From Nonomuraea ceibae (GTDB lineage Bacteria; Actinomycetota; Actinomycetes; Streptosporangiales; Streptosporangiaceae): a DNA stretch of 64,000 bases. Of the stretch, positions 52,191 through 59,830 are shown one piece after another. The stretch is taken from assembly GCF_019396325.1 (NCBI RefSeq), contig NZ_JAHKRO010000030.1:17651-81650 (forward strand), read 5' to 3'. Position numbers and translations under genes: made by a program. The notes under the pieces are model-generated. The model was not told the origin of the DNA. It saw only the letters and a list, made by a program, of their open reading frames with translations, and searched no databases. Position 1 is the first letter of the stretch. Every line of letters begins with the position of its first letter.

Positions 52191-53905
52191 CCGGGGCCGG
52201 GGCCGGGAGCGGTCCGCTGCGGGTGGCCAACTGCAGCGGCTTCTACGGCGACCGGCTCTCGGCCGCCCGCGAGATGGTCGAGGGCGGCCCCATCGACGTG
52301 CTGACCGGCGACTGGCTGGCCGAGCTGACGATGCTCATCCTGGCGGGCAACCGGCTCAAGGGCCGCCCCGGCTACGCGCCCACGTTCCTGCGGCAGCTGG
52401 AGGACGTGCTCGGGCCGTGCCTGGACCGGGGCATCAGGATCGTCGCCAACGCCGGCGGCCTCGACCCGGCGGGCTGCGCGGAGGCCGTGCACGAGCTGGC
52501 CGCCCGGCTCGGCCTGTCGCCCAGCGTCGCCTGCGTGACCGGCGACGACCTGACCGGGACGGACCTCGACCTGGTCAACGCCGACACCGGCGAACGGCTG
52601 ACCGCCACGCCGTTGACCGCCAACGCCTACCTGGGCGGCCGGCCCATCGCCGCCGCGCTGTCGGCGGGCGCGGACGTGGTGGTGACCGGCCGGGTCACCG
52701 ACGCCGCCCTGGTCACGGGGCCGGGCATCTGGCGCTACGGGTGGCGGCCCGGCGACCTGGACGCGCTGGCGGGCTCGGTGGTCGCCGGCCACGTCATCGA
52801 GTGCGGCTGCCAGGCCACCGGCGGCAACTACGCGTTCTTCCGCGACGTGCCCGACCTGGCGCACTGCGGCTTCCCGCTGGCCGAGCTGCACGCCGACGGC
52901 TCCAGCGTGATCACCAAGCATCCCGGCACGGGCGGCCTGGTGTCGGTCGGCACGGTGACGGCGCAGCTCCTGTACGAGATCGCCGGGCCTGCCTACCCGG
53001 GGCCCGACGTGGTGGCCCGCTTCGACACGATCACGCTGTCCGGCGACGGCCCCGACCGGGTGCGCATCAGCGGCGTGCGCGGCGATCCGCCGCCCGGCAC
53101 GCTCAAGGTCGCGGTCACCTACCCGGCGGGCTACCGCAACACGATGACGCTCGTGCTGACCGGCCTGGACCAGGAGGCCAAGGCCCGGGTCGCCGAGGAG
53201 GCCATCTGGGCGCGGGTGCCCAAGGAGTCGTTCGAGCGGGTGGAGGTCTCCCGGGCGGACGGGCTGCTGCGCATCACGGTCATGGACCCCGACCCGGGCC
53301 GGGCGGGCCGGGCGTTCTCCTCCGCCGTGGTGGAGACGGGCCTGGCCAGCTACCCGGGCTTCCACGCGCTCTCCCCGCCCGGCGCGGCGTCGCCGTACGG
53401 CGTCTACTGGCCGGTGCTGGTCTCGGCGTCGGCGGTCACGCCGGAGGTCCGCGTGGACGGCGAGCTGCTGCCCCCGGACGGCCCGCCCCCGCCCTTCCCC
53501 GACCTGCCCTTCGCCGACCCGCCCGAGCGGCCCGTCCCTGCCGTCCCGGACGCGCCGGTGGCCGGTGGGGAGCCGGTACGGGTCCCGCTGGGGCGGGTGG
53601 CCGGGGCGCGGTCGGGCGACAAGGGCGGCAACGCGAACCTTGGCGTGTGGACCACCACGGCCGCGCAGTACGCCTGGCTGGCGGCCCATCTGACCGTCGG
53701 GCGGCTGAAGGAGCTGCTGCCGGAGCTGGCCGCCCACCGGGTGGACCGCTACGAGCTGCCCAACCTGAACGCGCTGAACTTCGTCGTGCACGGCCTGCTG
53801 GGCAGGGGTGTCGCGGCCAGCGCCCGGCCCGACCCGCAGGCCAAGGCACTGGGCGAGGAGCTGCGCGCCCAGGAGGTGGAGATCCCGGCGTCCCTCCTGA
53901 AGTGA
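52187..53905 (+). CDS. AtuA-like acyclic terpene utilisation protein (DUF1446)
   Basis: A 572-aa protein of the AtuA/DUF1446 family. The N-terminal large domain has VANCSGFYGDRLSAA, DWLAELTM, NAGGLDP and GADVVVTGRVTDAALV; the C-terminal ~100 residues after a Pro-rich linker (~435-465) form the small fold (GARSGDKGGNANLGVW) seen fused in these proteins. Its chemistry is unresolved, but it is genetically tied to branched-acyl/terpenoid catabolism. GTG 52187 overlaps the hydratase stop; it ends the four-gene operon. ROK follows on the opposite strand. Confidence 0.88.
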   Translation: MTGAGAGSGPLRVANCSGFYGDRLSAAREMVEGGPIDVLTGDWLAELTMLILAGNRLKGRPGYAPTFLRQLEDVLGPCLDRGIRIVANAGGLDPAGCAEAVHELAARLGLSPSVACVTGDDLTGTDLDLVNADTGERLTATPLTANAYLGGRPIAAALSAGADVVVTGRVTDAALVTGPGIWRYGWRPGDLDALAGSVVAGHVIECGCQATGGNYAFFRDVPDLAHCGFPLAELHADGSSVITKHPGTGGLVSVGTVTAQLLYEIAGPAYPGPDVVARFDTITLSGDGPDRVRISGVRGDPPPGTLKVAVTYPAGYRNTMTLVLTGLDQEAKARVAEEAIWARVPKESFERVEVSRADGLLRITVMDPDPGRAGRAFSSAVVETGLASYPGFHALSPPGAASPYGVYWPVLVSASAVTPEVRVDGELLPPDGPPPPFPDLPFADPPERPVPAVPDAPVAGGEPVRVPLGRVAGARSGDKGGNANLGVWTTTAAQYAWLAAHLTVGRLKELLPELAAHRVDRYELPNLNALNFVVHGLLGRGVAASARPDPQAKALGEELRAQEVEIPASLLK

Positions 53906-53933
53906 GCGGCGGCACGGCTGTTCTTCGGCGCGG

Positions 53934-54809
53934 TCAGGCGAGTGCGCGGAAGCCGAGCAGGGCCGCGCCGAGGAGCCCCGCGTCCACGCCGAGCGCCGAG
54001 GCGCGCACGCGGGGCGGGCGGCGGAAGGTCAGCCGGCCCGCCAGGTGCTCGCGCAGCGGGCCCAGGAGGGCGTCACCGGCGCGCGAGAGGCCGCCGCCGA
54101 TGACGATCAGCGCCGGGTCCAGCAGCAGCGTGCAGGTGGCCAGGGCGGTGGCCAGGGCCGCCAGGGCGTCGTCCCAGACCTCGGCCGCCACGGGGTCGCC
54201 CTCGGCCGCGCGGCGCACCACGTCGGCCGCCGACGACTCGCCGCACCGGGCGGCGATGGCCGACGCCGACGCGTACAGGGTCAGGCAGCCGCGCTGGCCG
54301 CACGCGCAGGACGGCCCGGCGGGGCGTGCCGGGATGTGCCCGAGCTGCCCGGCCCAGCCGGACGCGCCGCCGTACAGGGAGCCGTTCAGCACCAGCGCGC
54401 CGGCGATGCCGGTGCCGATCGGCACATACAGCACGTGGCCGGGCGTCCGCTCGGTGACGCCGTAGGCCAGCTCGGCGTCCCCGGCGGAGCGGACGTCGTG
54501 GCCCAGGGCGAGCGGGAGGTCCAGGGTGGTGAAGGCGCCCGCCGGGACGTCGCGCCAGCCGATCGCGGCCGAGTAGACGGCGTGGGTGGGCGTGACGAGG
54601 CCGGGCACGGCCAGGCCGACGGCCTCGGGCGCGGCGCCCGGGCGGGCGGCGAGGTCGGCGATGAGGGCGGAGACGGCGGCGACGACGCGGTCCGGGCCGT
54701 CGGCGCGCGGGGTGGGACGGCGCTCATGATGGAGGATTGTGCCGTCACGAGCGACAAGTCCACCTTTGATGGTGGTGCCGCCGACATCTACCGCTATAAC
54801 GCATTGCAT
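53934..54809 (-). CDS. ROK-family sugar kinase
   Basis: A 291-aa glucokinase/ROK protein. The phosphate-binding AVDVGGTTIKGGLV is at residues ~6-19. GHIPARPAGPSCACGQRGCL carries the ROK zinc-site consensus (CxCGxxGC) near residues 180-199. ATG 54809 is preceded by GGAGGG at very short spacing, a slight weakness. The gene is divergent from the GNAT gene across a 67-bp gap. Sugar specificity (glucose, N-acetyl amino sugar) is not resolved. Confidence 0.9.
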   Translation of the reverse strand: MQCVIAVDVGGTTIKGGLVARDGTILHHERRPTPRADGPDRVVAAVSALIADLAARPGAAPEAVGLAVPGLVTPTHAVYSAAIGWRDVPAGAFTTLDLPLALGHDVRSAGDAELAYGVTERTPGHVLYVPIGTGIAGALVLNGSLYGGASGWAGQLGHIPARPAGPSCACGQRGCLTLYASASAIAARCGESSAADVVRRAAEGDPVAAEVWDDALAALATALATCTLLLDPALIVIGGGLSRAGDALLGPLREHLAGRLTFRRPPRVRASALGVDAGLLGAALLGFRALA

Positions 54810-54876
54810 CCCTCCATGGTCGCGGTGACGGAAAACACTTTGAGCCGCCGGGGTGCCGTACAGGAGGATGGCGGCC

Positions 54877-55683
54877 ATGCACGTACGCCGTCTGACCCTC
54901 GACGACCTGGACGCCTGCGGCCGGCTGGCCAAGGACCGGGGCTGGCTGCCCGAGCGGCACAAGTGGACGCTGCTGTTCGAGGTCGGCGAGGTCTACGGGA
55001 TCGACGCGCCCGACGGCGACGGCCTGGCCTCGACCACGATCCTGACCCGCTACGGCGACGACCACGCGGTGATCAGCATGGTGCTGACCGCTTCCCGCTA
55101 CGGCCGGCAGGGGCTGGCCCGCCGCCTGATGGAGCACGTGATCGCCCAGGCGGGCGACCGGATCGTGTCGCTGCACGCCACCGAGAACGGCCGCCCCCTG
55201 TACGAGCGGCTCGGCTTCCGCACGGTCGGGCACGTCGCCAAGCGGACCGGCGTCTTCGGCGGCGAGCACTCCGGCCGGACGCGCCCGGCGACGGAGGCCG
55301 ACCTGGAGACGATCCTGGCGCTCGACGCCGACGCGTTCGGCACCGACCGGTCGCCGCTGCTGCGCAGGATGTTCATCTTCGGCGAGCGGGTGCGGATCGC
55401 CGAGGGCGGCTTCGGGCACTGCTGGCGCAACGACGACAACGTGGTCATCGGCCCCGTCGTGGCGGGGGACGAGGAGACCGCGCGGGCGCTGATCGGCGAC
55501 CTGGCCCTCGACGTGGGCGGCGAGGTGCGCCTGGACCTCGACCTGGCCAAGGAGGACCTGGCCGGCTGGGCGGCCGAGCACGGCATCGGCGCCCCCTGGC
55601 AGGTGTCGCTCATGGTGCGCGGCGGCGACCTGCCGGGTGACCGCGCGCGGCAGTTCCTGCCGTTCATGCAGGCGCTAGGTTGA
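54877..55683 (+). CDS. GNAT-family N-acetyltransferase
   Basis: A 268-aa acetyltransferase. The acetyl-CoA pyrophosphate-binding motif appears as RYGRQGLARRLMEHV near residues 76-90, followed by ATENGRPLYERLGF, typical of GNAT motif B. The C-terminal ~130 residues form a second GNAT-like or associated domain. The substrate cannot be predicted. AGGAGG about nine bases upstream favours ATG 54877 over ATG 54868. Confidence 0.85.
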   Translation: MHVRRLTLDDLDACGRLAKDRGWLPERHKWTLLFEVGEVYGIDAPDGDGLASTTILTRYGDDHAVISMVLTASRYGRQGLARRLMEHVIAQAGDRIVSLHATENGRPLYERLGFRTVGHVAKRTGVFGGEHSGRTRPATEADLETILALDADAFGTDRSPLLRRMFIFGERVRIAEGGFGHCWRNDDNVVIGPVVAGDEETARALIGDLALDVGGEVRLDLDLAKEDLAGWAAEHGIGAPWQVSLMVRGGDLPGDRARQFLPFMQALG

Positions 55684-55744
55684 CCGGCGGATCGGCGCTC
55701 TCGTAGGGTCGATCACCAGAATATCGTTCTGTCGAAGGGCCGTC

Positions 55745-56761
55745 ATGTCCGCCACCCACATCGACGTCAACGCCGTCGACCTCGCCGGCCTCGGCGCCTG
55801 GATGGACGCGCAGGGCCTGCCCGAAGGGCCGATCACCGGCCTGGCGCCGGTGCCCGGCGGCACCCAGAACGTCATGGCCCGCTTCGAGCGCGGCGGCCGC
55901 CCGCACATCCTGCGCAGGCCCCCGCAGCACGCCCGCGCCAAGAGCAACGAGGTGCTGCGGCGCGAGGCGCGGGTGCTGGCGGCGCTGCGTGACACGCCCG
56001 TCGCGGCGCCCCGGCTGGTCGCCGCGCAGACGGCGGAAGAGCCGGTGTTCTACCTGATGGAGCCGGTCGACGGGTTCAACCCGTCGACCGGGCTGCCCGA
56101 GCCGCACGCCTCCGACCCGGCGATCCGGCACCGGATGGGCCTGGAGGCCGCCTCGGCGCTGGCCGAGCTCGGGCGCGTCGACCCGGGGGTGCTGCCGGGG
56201 TTCGGCCGGCCGGAGGGGTTCCTGGAGCGGCAGGTGCCGCGCTGGATGCGGGAGCTCGACTCCTACGGGGAGCTCGACGGCTACCCGGGGCCGCGGATTC
56301 CCGGGCTGGCCGAGACGGCGGCGTGGCTGGAGGCCAACCGGCCCGCGTCGTTCACGCCGGGGATCATGCACGGCGACTACCACTTCGCCAACCTGATGTT
56401 CGCCCACGACGGGCCCCGGGTGGCGGCGATCGTCGACTGGGAGATGTGCACGATCGGCGACCCGCTGGTCGACCTCGGCTGGCTGGTGGCGATGTGGCCG
56501 CAGGCCGCGGGGCTGGTGCCGGGGCTGGCCTCGCCCCGGGAGATCGTCGACTGCTACGCGGCGCTGTCCGACCGCGACCTGTCGGCGATCGACTGGTACG
56601 CGGTGATGGCCTGCTTCAAGCTCGGCATCGTGCTGGAGGGCACCCACGCCCGCGCGTTCGCCGGCAAGGCGCCCAAGGACATCGGCGATCTGCTGCACGC
56701 CACCACGCTGTCGCTGTTCGAACGGGCCGGGCACATCATGCGCGACTCGATTTCGACATAA
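55745..56761 (+). CDS. Aminoglycoside-phosphotransferase-fold family protein
   Basis: A 338-aa APH-fold phosphotransferase-like protein. The catalytic loop IMHGDYHFANLMF with catalytic Asp is near residue 215, followed by the metal-binding DWEMCTIGDPLVDLGW. The N-terminal lobe has VPGGTQNVMARFE and LRREARVLAALRD. This subfamily usually accompanies acyl-CoA dehydrogenases; none is adjacent. Not evidence for antibiotic resistance. Start ATG 55745 has no strong ribosome-binding site, though GAAGGGCC lies close upstream. Confidence 0.87.
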   Translation: MSATHIDVNAVDLAGLGAWMDAQGLPEGPITGLAPVPGGTQNVMARFERGGRPHILRRPPQHARAKSNEVLRREARVLAALRDTPVAAPRLVAAQTAEEPVFYLMEPVDGFNPSTGLPEPHASDPAIRHRMGLEAASALAELGRVDPGVLPGFGRPEGFLERQVPRWMRELDSYGELDGYPGPRIPGLAETAAWLEANRPASFTPGIMHGDYHFANLMFAHDGPRVAAIVDWEMCTIGDPLVDLGWLVAMWPQAAGLVPGLASPREIVDCYAALSDRDLSAIDWYAVMACFKLGIVLEGTHARAFAGKAPKDIGDLLHATTLSLFERAGHIMRDSIST

Positions 56762-56823
56762 CCCCCACATAGCCCAATATCCCGATTTTTCCGAAAAAGG
56801 ATCACAAGTAGGAAGTTGTCCCC

Positions 56824-56841
56824 TACAATTGCGCGCAATTG
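56824..56841 (+). promoter_or_regulatory. Candidate operator overlapping a promoter: TACAAT plus 16-bp palindrome
   Basis: CAATTGCGCGCAATTG (56826-56841) is a perfect 16-bp palindrome. It overlaps a -10-like TACAAT (56824-56829) of the small gene beginning at 56865, so a bound regulator would block initiation. Related sites occur upstream of the HTH regulator (GATTGCGCG at 57143) and of the next small gene (GCAATTGC 58055-58062; GCAATTC near 58086). A -35 box is not clear. Confidence 0.6.
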
Positions 56842-56864
56842 CAGTTGTTCGGGGAAGGATCGTC

Positions 56865-57074
56865 ATGCGGATGCGGTTCCTGGGTTCCACGTCGGACGCC
56901 GGCGCCTGCCCGACCCTGTACGAGACCGACCGCGGCACCATCGTCATCCAGGGGCTCCAGGTCACCGACGCCGAGGCCCTGGCCGACCTGCGGGACGTGC
57001 TCGACGGGGAGACCGCGGTCGAGGTGCCCCGCGAGCTCATCACGGAGATCGCCCGCCGGGTCCTGCACTCCTGA
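56865..57074 (+). CDS. 69-aa companion protein of the DUF5753 regulator
   Basis: A small acidic protein (MRMRFLGSTSDAGACPTLYE at the N-terminus, then FLDG-like hydrophobic beta segments and the ending ITEIARRVL). Proteins of this size and pattern often lie beside DUF5753/helix-turn-helix genes in actinomycetes. ATG 56865 has GAAGGA six bases upstream. The palindromic operator candidate sits in its promoter. No domain assignment; role unknown. Confidence 0.75.
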   Translation: MRMRFLGSTSDAGACPTLYETDRGTIVIQGLQVTDAEALADLRDVLDGETAVEVPRELITEIARRVLHS

Positions 57075-57197
57075 CCACTGCTCAGCCCCGCGCGGCCTCG
57101 GGACATCGGGAAAGTGACCACCCCCCGCGACCGGCTGGTCACGATTGCGCGACTGGGCCTGGCATGATCCACCGGCCCGGGGCTAGCCTCTTGCGTC

Positions 57198-58049
57198 GTG
57201 ACGTCGTTTCAACAGGCGCGCGCCGACCTCGGCGGGCAGCTCAGGCAATTGCGTGAGGCGGCCCGCCTCACGGGCAAGGAGCTGGCCGAACGGCTGCGCT
57301 GGCAGCCGTCCAAGGTCTCCCGCCTGGAGAACGCCCGGCAGACCCCGTCCGAGGACGACGTCGTGGTGTGGGCGCAGGCGGTGAAGGCGCCACCCGAGGT
57401 CACGGACGAGCTGATCGCCCAGGCCATCGCCCTGCTGGAACGGCACGACGGCTGGAAGCAGCGCCACCGCAGCGGCCTGGCCGCCCTCCAGGAGGACGTG
57501 CGCGACCTGGAGGCGCGCACCAAGCTGTTCCGGGTGTTCGAGCCGGGCATCCTGGCCGGCCTGCTGCAGACCTCCGAGTACGCCCGCCACGTGTTCCGCA
57601 AGGTCAGGCGCCTCTACAGCGCGGCCGACCAGATCGACGCGGCGGTGCGGGTGCGGATGCAGCGCCAGGAGATCCTCTACGACCGCACGCGCACGTTCAG
57701 GTTCGTGGTGCCGGAGGCGGTGCTGCACACCCGGCTGGCCCCGCACGACGTGATGCTCGGCCAGGTCGACCGGCTGCTCGCGGTCAGCTCACTGCCGAAC
57801 GTGCAGTTCGGCGTGATCCCGTTCACCCAGGAGCTGCCGTCGGCGCCGGTCAACGGCTTCTGGATCTACAACGAGGCCATGGTGGGCGTCGCCACCATGA
57901 CGAAGGATCTGGTGCTGCGCGATCCCGACGACGTGGCGTTCTACGTTCGCGCCTTCGACGATTACGCGAAAGTCGCGGAGTTCGGCGAAGCCGGGCGGGA
58001 CACCATCATCCGGATTCTTAACGAATACCGCAAACAATCCCCACATTAA
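57198..58049 (+). CDS. Helix-turn-helix regulator with DUF5753
   Basis: A 283-aa protein. An N-terminal XRE-type helix-turn-helix (LRQLREAARLTGKELAERLR, then WQPSKVSRLENARQTPS) is followed by the DUF5753 domain with the typical EDVRDLEARTKLFRVFEPGI and LLQTSEYARHVF. Such proteins, common in large numbers in actinomycetes, are thought to control development or small partner genes. It lies between two small genes on the same strand; CAATTGCG occurs inside its coding region near 57246 and a degenerate site is at 57143, suggesting auto-regulation. The start is GTG 57198. Confidence 0.92.
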   Translation: MTSFQQARADLGGQLRQLREAARLTGKELAERLRWQPSKVSRLENARQTPSEDDVVVWAQAVKAPPEVTDELIAQAIALLERHDGWKQRHRSGLAALQEDVRDLEARTKLFRVFEPGILAGLLQTSEYARHVFRKVRRLYSAADQIDAAVRVRMQRQEILYDRTRTFRFVVPEAVLHTRLAPHDVMLGQVDRLLAVSSLPNVQFGVIPFTQELPSAPVNGFWIYNEAMVGVATMTKDLVLRDPDDVAFYVRAFDDYAKVAEFGEAGRDTIIRILNEYRKQSPH

Positions 58050-58118
58050 TCCTCGCAATTGCTTGCCCTCCTGCTCAAGATCGTGCAATTCTGGCGCGAG
58101 ACGATGCGGAGGTGACGC

Positions 58119-58385
58119 ATGATGCTTGACACCGCGCTCTGCCTGGAGCAGTTCGCGAGGTTCGCGGGTCGTCACGCCGACCTGTCCGTCCAGAGCCTGT
58201 CCCTGGCGAGCGACCCGGCGTTCGTGTGCGTGCGCAACCGTTTCTCCGCCACGCTGGCCGAGAACGTCACCTGCTCCGACGACGGCAGCTTCGTCACGTC
58301 GTGGGGCTACCGGCTCGGCACGGCCGACGACGTGGAGGCCGCCGCCGCCCGCCTCGCCTACCTCCTGGCCGCCCTCCCCGCCTGA
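58119..58385 (+). CDS. Uncharacterised 88-aa protein downstream of the DUF5753 regulator
   Basis: A small protein (MMLDTALCLEQFARFAGRHA, later FVCVRNRFSATLAEN and SWGYRLGTADDVEAAAARL). It is soluble with one central beta-rich stretch. GGAGG six bases upstream supports ATG 58119. It lies 69 bp after the regulator, downstream of two CAATT elements, and probably belongs to the same regulated module. I do not recognise a family. Confidence 0.75.
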   Translation: MMLDTALCLEQFARFAGRHADLSVQSLSLASDPAFVCVRNRFSATLAENVTCSDDGSFVTSWGYRLGTADDVEAAAARLAYLLAALPA

Positions 58386-58443
58386 CGGGGAGCGACGGGA
58401 ACGAAGCCGGAAGCGGCCCCAGGCCCCCTGGGCGGCGCAACGG

Positions 58444-59130
58444 TCAGGACAGCACCGCCTCCGTCCACCAGTCGTTCCACTGCTTGCTCAGTTCCGCGTG
58501 GCGGCTCTCGCCGACCTTGTACAGGCTGAGGACGGCCATGCACGCACCGCTGTCAGGATGGTGGCTCAGGACCAGGAGTCCGTCGTTCCAGCCGTCGACG
58601 GTCAGTCCGAGCTGGTGTTCCGAGCGGTAGAAGACCTGGCCGGTCGCGGTCTCGCCCGGGAGCTCCAGCCGATGCCTCTGGCCGGGGGACAGCTCCGCCG
58701 TGTCGAGCGCCGTCAGCGGTGAGGTCTTGCCCGTGCCTGACAGGAAGACGGTCCGGCGGGCGTCGGCCGGGTGCCGCTCGAGCATGAACTTGAGCTGGTG
58801 CAGGAAGGTGATCCAGCCCTCGGTGATGTCGTCGTAGTACTTGGCCCAGTCGGGATCGTCGCCGGGTGCCGCGCGGGTGAGTGTGACCCGGGTGCCGCTC
58901 TCGACCGGTTCGAGTTCGACTCGGTCGCCGCCGTTCAGGTTGATCACGCGATCGTCGGCGGTCACGCCGGTGAAGTAGATGAGCTCGATCTCCTCGTCCA
59001 GGCTGCCGTCCGGACCACCGTCGAACTCCCAGCCGTGCCAGTGCCGGATCCTGTCCCTGTCCCGGAACGCGCCCCGGACCGTACTGGGCGGTGCGGCCAC
59101 AGTGACCTGGATCCGCGGGGTGTCAGTCAT
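58444..59130 (-). CDS. SRPBCC/AHSA1-domain protein
   Basis: A 228-aa START/SRPBCC-fold protein with VTVAAPPSTVRGAFRDRDRI at the N-terminus and the AHSA1-type DWAKYYDDITEGWITFLHQL in the centre. Typical partners of ArsR regulators; they bind hydrophobic ligands or act as activator of Hsp90-like ATPase homologues. ATG 59130 overlaps the end of the ArsR gene by 8 bp, so the two are co-expressed. The C-terminal ~90 residues are an additional domain of unknown type. Confidence 0.88.
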   Translation of the reverse strand: MTDTPRIQVTVAAPPSTVRGAFRDRDRIRHWHGWEFDGGPDGSLDEEIELIYFTGVTADDRVINLNGGDRVELEPVESGTRVTLTRAAPGDDPDWAKYYDDITEGWITFLHQLKFMLERHPADARRTVFLSGTGKTSPLTALDTAELSPGQRHRLELPGETATGQVFYRSEHQLGLTVDGWNDGLLVLSHHPDSGACMAVLSLYKVGESRHAELSKQWNDWWTEAVLS

Positions 59131-59704
59131 CGCCGTCTCCTTCAGTGTGTGGCTTGCGCGGTGCCGGGTGGGCGCCCGCGATCAATCGGTACGGGCGGCC
59201 GCCGGGAGAGTCGAACGCCTCCACTGTCCGGCGGACGGCCTCGGCCAGGGCGTCGGCGAACCGGTGCAGGTCGCCGGGCTCGGCGAACCGGACCTCGGCC
59301 TCGACGGTGAAGGTCAGCAGCCGTTGCCCGGCCTTGTCGGCTTCGGCCTGCATCCGCGCGATCTCGCGCACGGTCCCGGCGGCCACCTCCACCAGGTGCT
59401 CGGCCGAGTACCGGTCCTGAATGCGATCGAAGGCGCGGCCCATCACCGCGGGATCGACCACCAGCGTGGCGCCGGTGGCCTGCAGTACCCGCTCGGTGAA
59501 CCCACGCCGCTGCCGCTCCTCGACCAGCTCGACCAGTCCGGCCTTCTCCAGTGCTTTCAGGTGGTAGTTGACCCGCTGCCGGGGCAGGTCGAGTTCCTCG
59601 GCCAACCGGCTCGCCGACGACGGCTCGCGCAGCAGCTCAAGCAGCCGCCGCCGGATCGGCGACAGCGCCATCCGGACCTGGTCGGGCTCCTCGAGGTATC
59701 TCAT
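59123..59704 (-). CDS. ArsR-family winged-helix regulator
   Basis: A 193-aa regulator with an ArsR winged helix (LSPIRRRLLELLREPSSASR, RQRVNYHLKALEKAGLVELV). It has no CxC metal-sensing motif in helix 3, so metal sensing is unlikely. The C-terminal half resembles an effector/dimer domain with YSAEHLVEVAAGTVREIAR. The gene is preceded by a perfect palindrome overlapping its promoter, consistent with autorepression. The SRPBCC gene is coupled downstream. Confidence 0.91.
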   Translation of the reverse strand: MRYLEEPDQVRMALSPIRRRLLELLREPSSASRLAEELDLPRQRVNYHLKALEKAGLVELVEERQRRGFTERVLQATGATLVVDPAVMGRAFDRIQDRYSAEHLVEVAAGTVREIARMQAEADKAGQRLLTFTVEAEVRFAEPGDLHRFADALAEAVRRTVEAFDSPGGRPYRLIAGAHPAPRKPHTEGDGDD

Positions 59705-59717
59705 GGCCGACAGTCTG

Positions 59718-59745
59718 CCAATTGACAGAAAAAACTGTCAATTGG
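59718..59745 (-). promoter_or_regulatory. Operator-like palindrome CCAATTGACAG-A6-CTGTCAATTGG upstream of the ArsR gene
   Basis: Perfect 11-bp arms at 59718-59728 and 59735-59745 flank six A bases. The outer TTGACA on the minus strand is a consensus -35 box; with a 17-18 bp spacer the -10 would fall near the CAGACT upstream of ATG 59704. Binding of the adjacent regulator here would block its own promoter. Very likely the ArsR operator. Confidence 0.75.
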
Positions 59746-59830
59746 GTCCTTCCTCGCTGCCGACCGGTCGGCGGTGACGCGTCGCTTCAGCCCCGCCGCC
59801 CAGTCCTGGGCCGCAACCGGATGACAGCCG

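Noticed and set aside
55745..56761. APH-fold protein as an antibiotic resistance gene
   Set aside because: The protein belongs by pattern to the acyl-CoA-dehydrogenase-associated phosphotransferase-like group, not to aminoglycoside kinases; no resistance context is present.
59718..59745. The palindrome as an intrinsic terminator with an A-loop
   Set aside because: It lies upstream of the ArsR start codon in its promoter region, not after a gene, and includes a consensus TTGACA.
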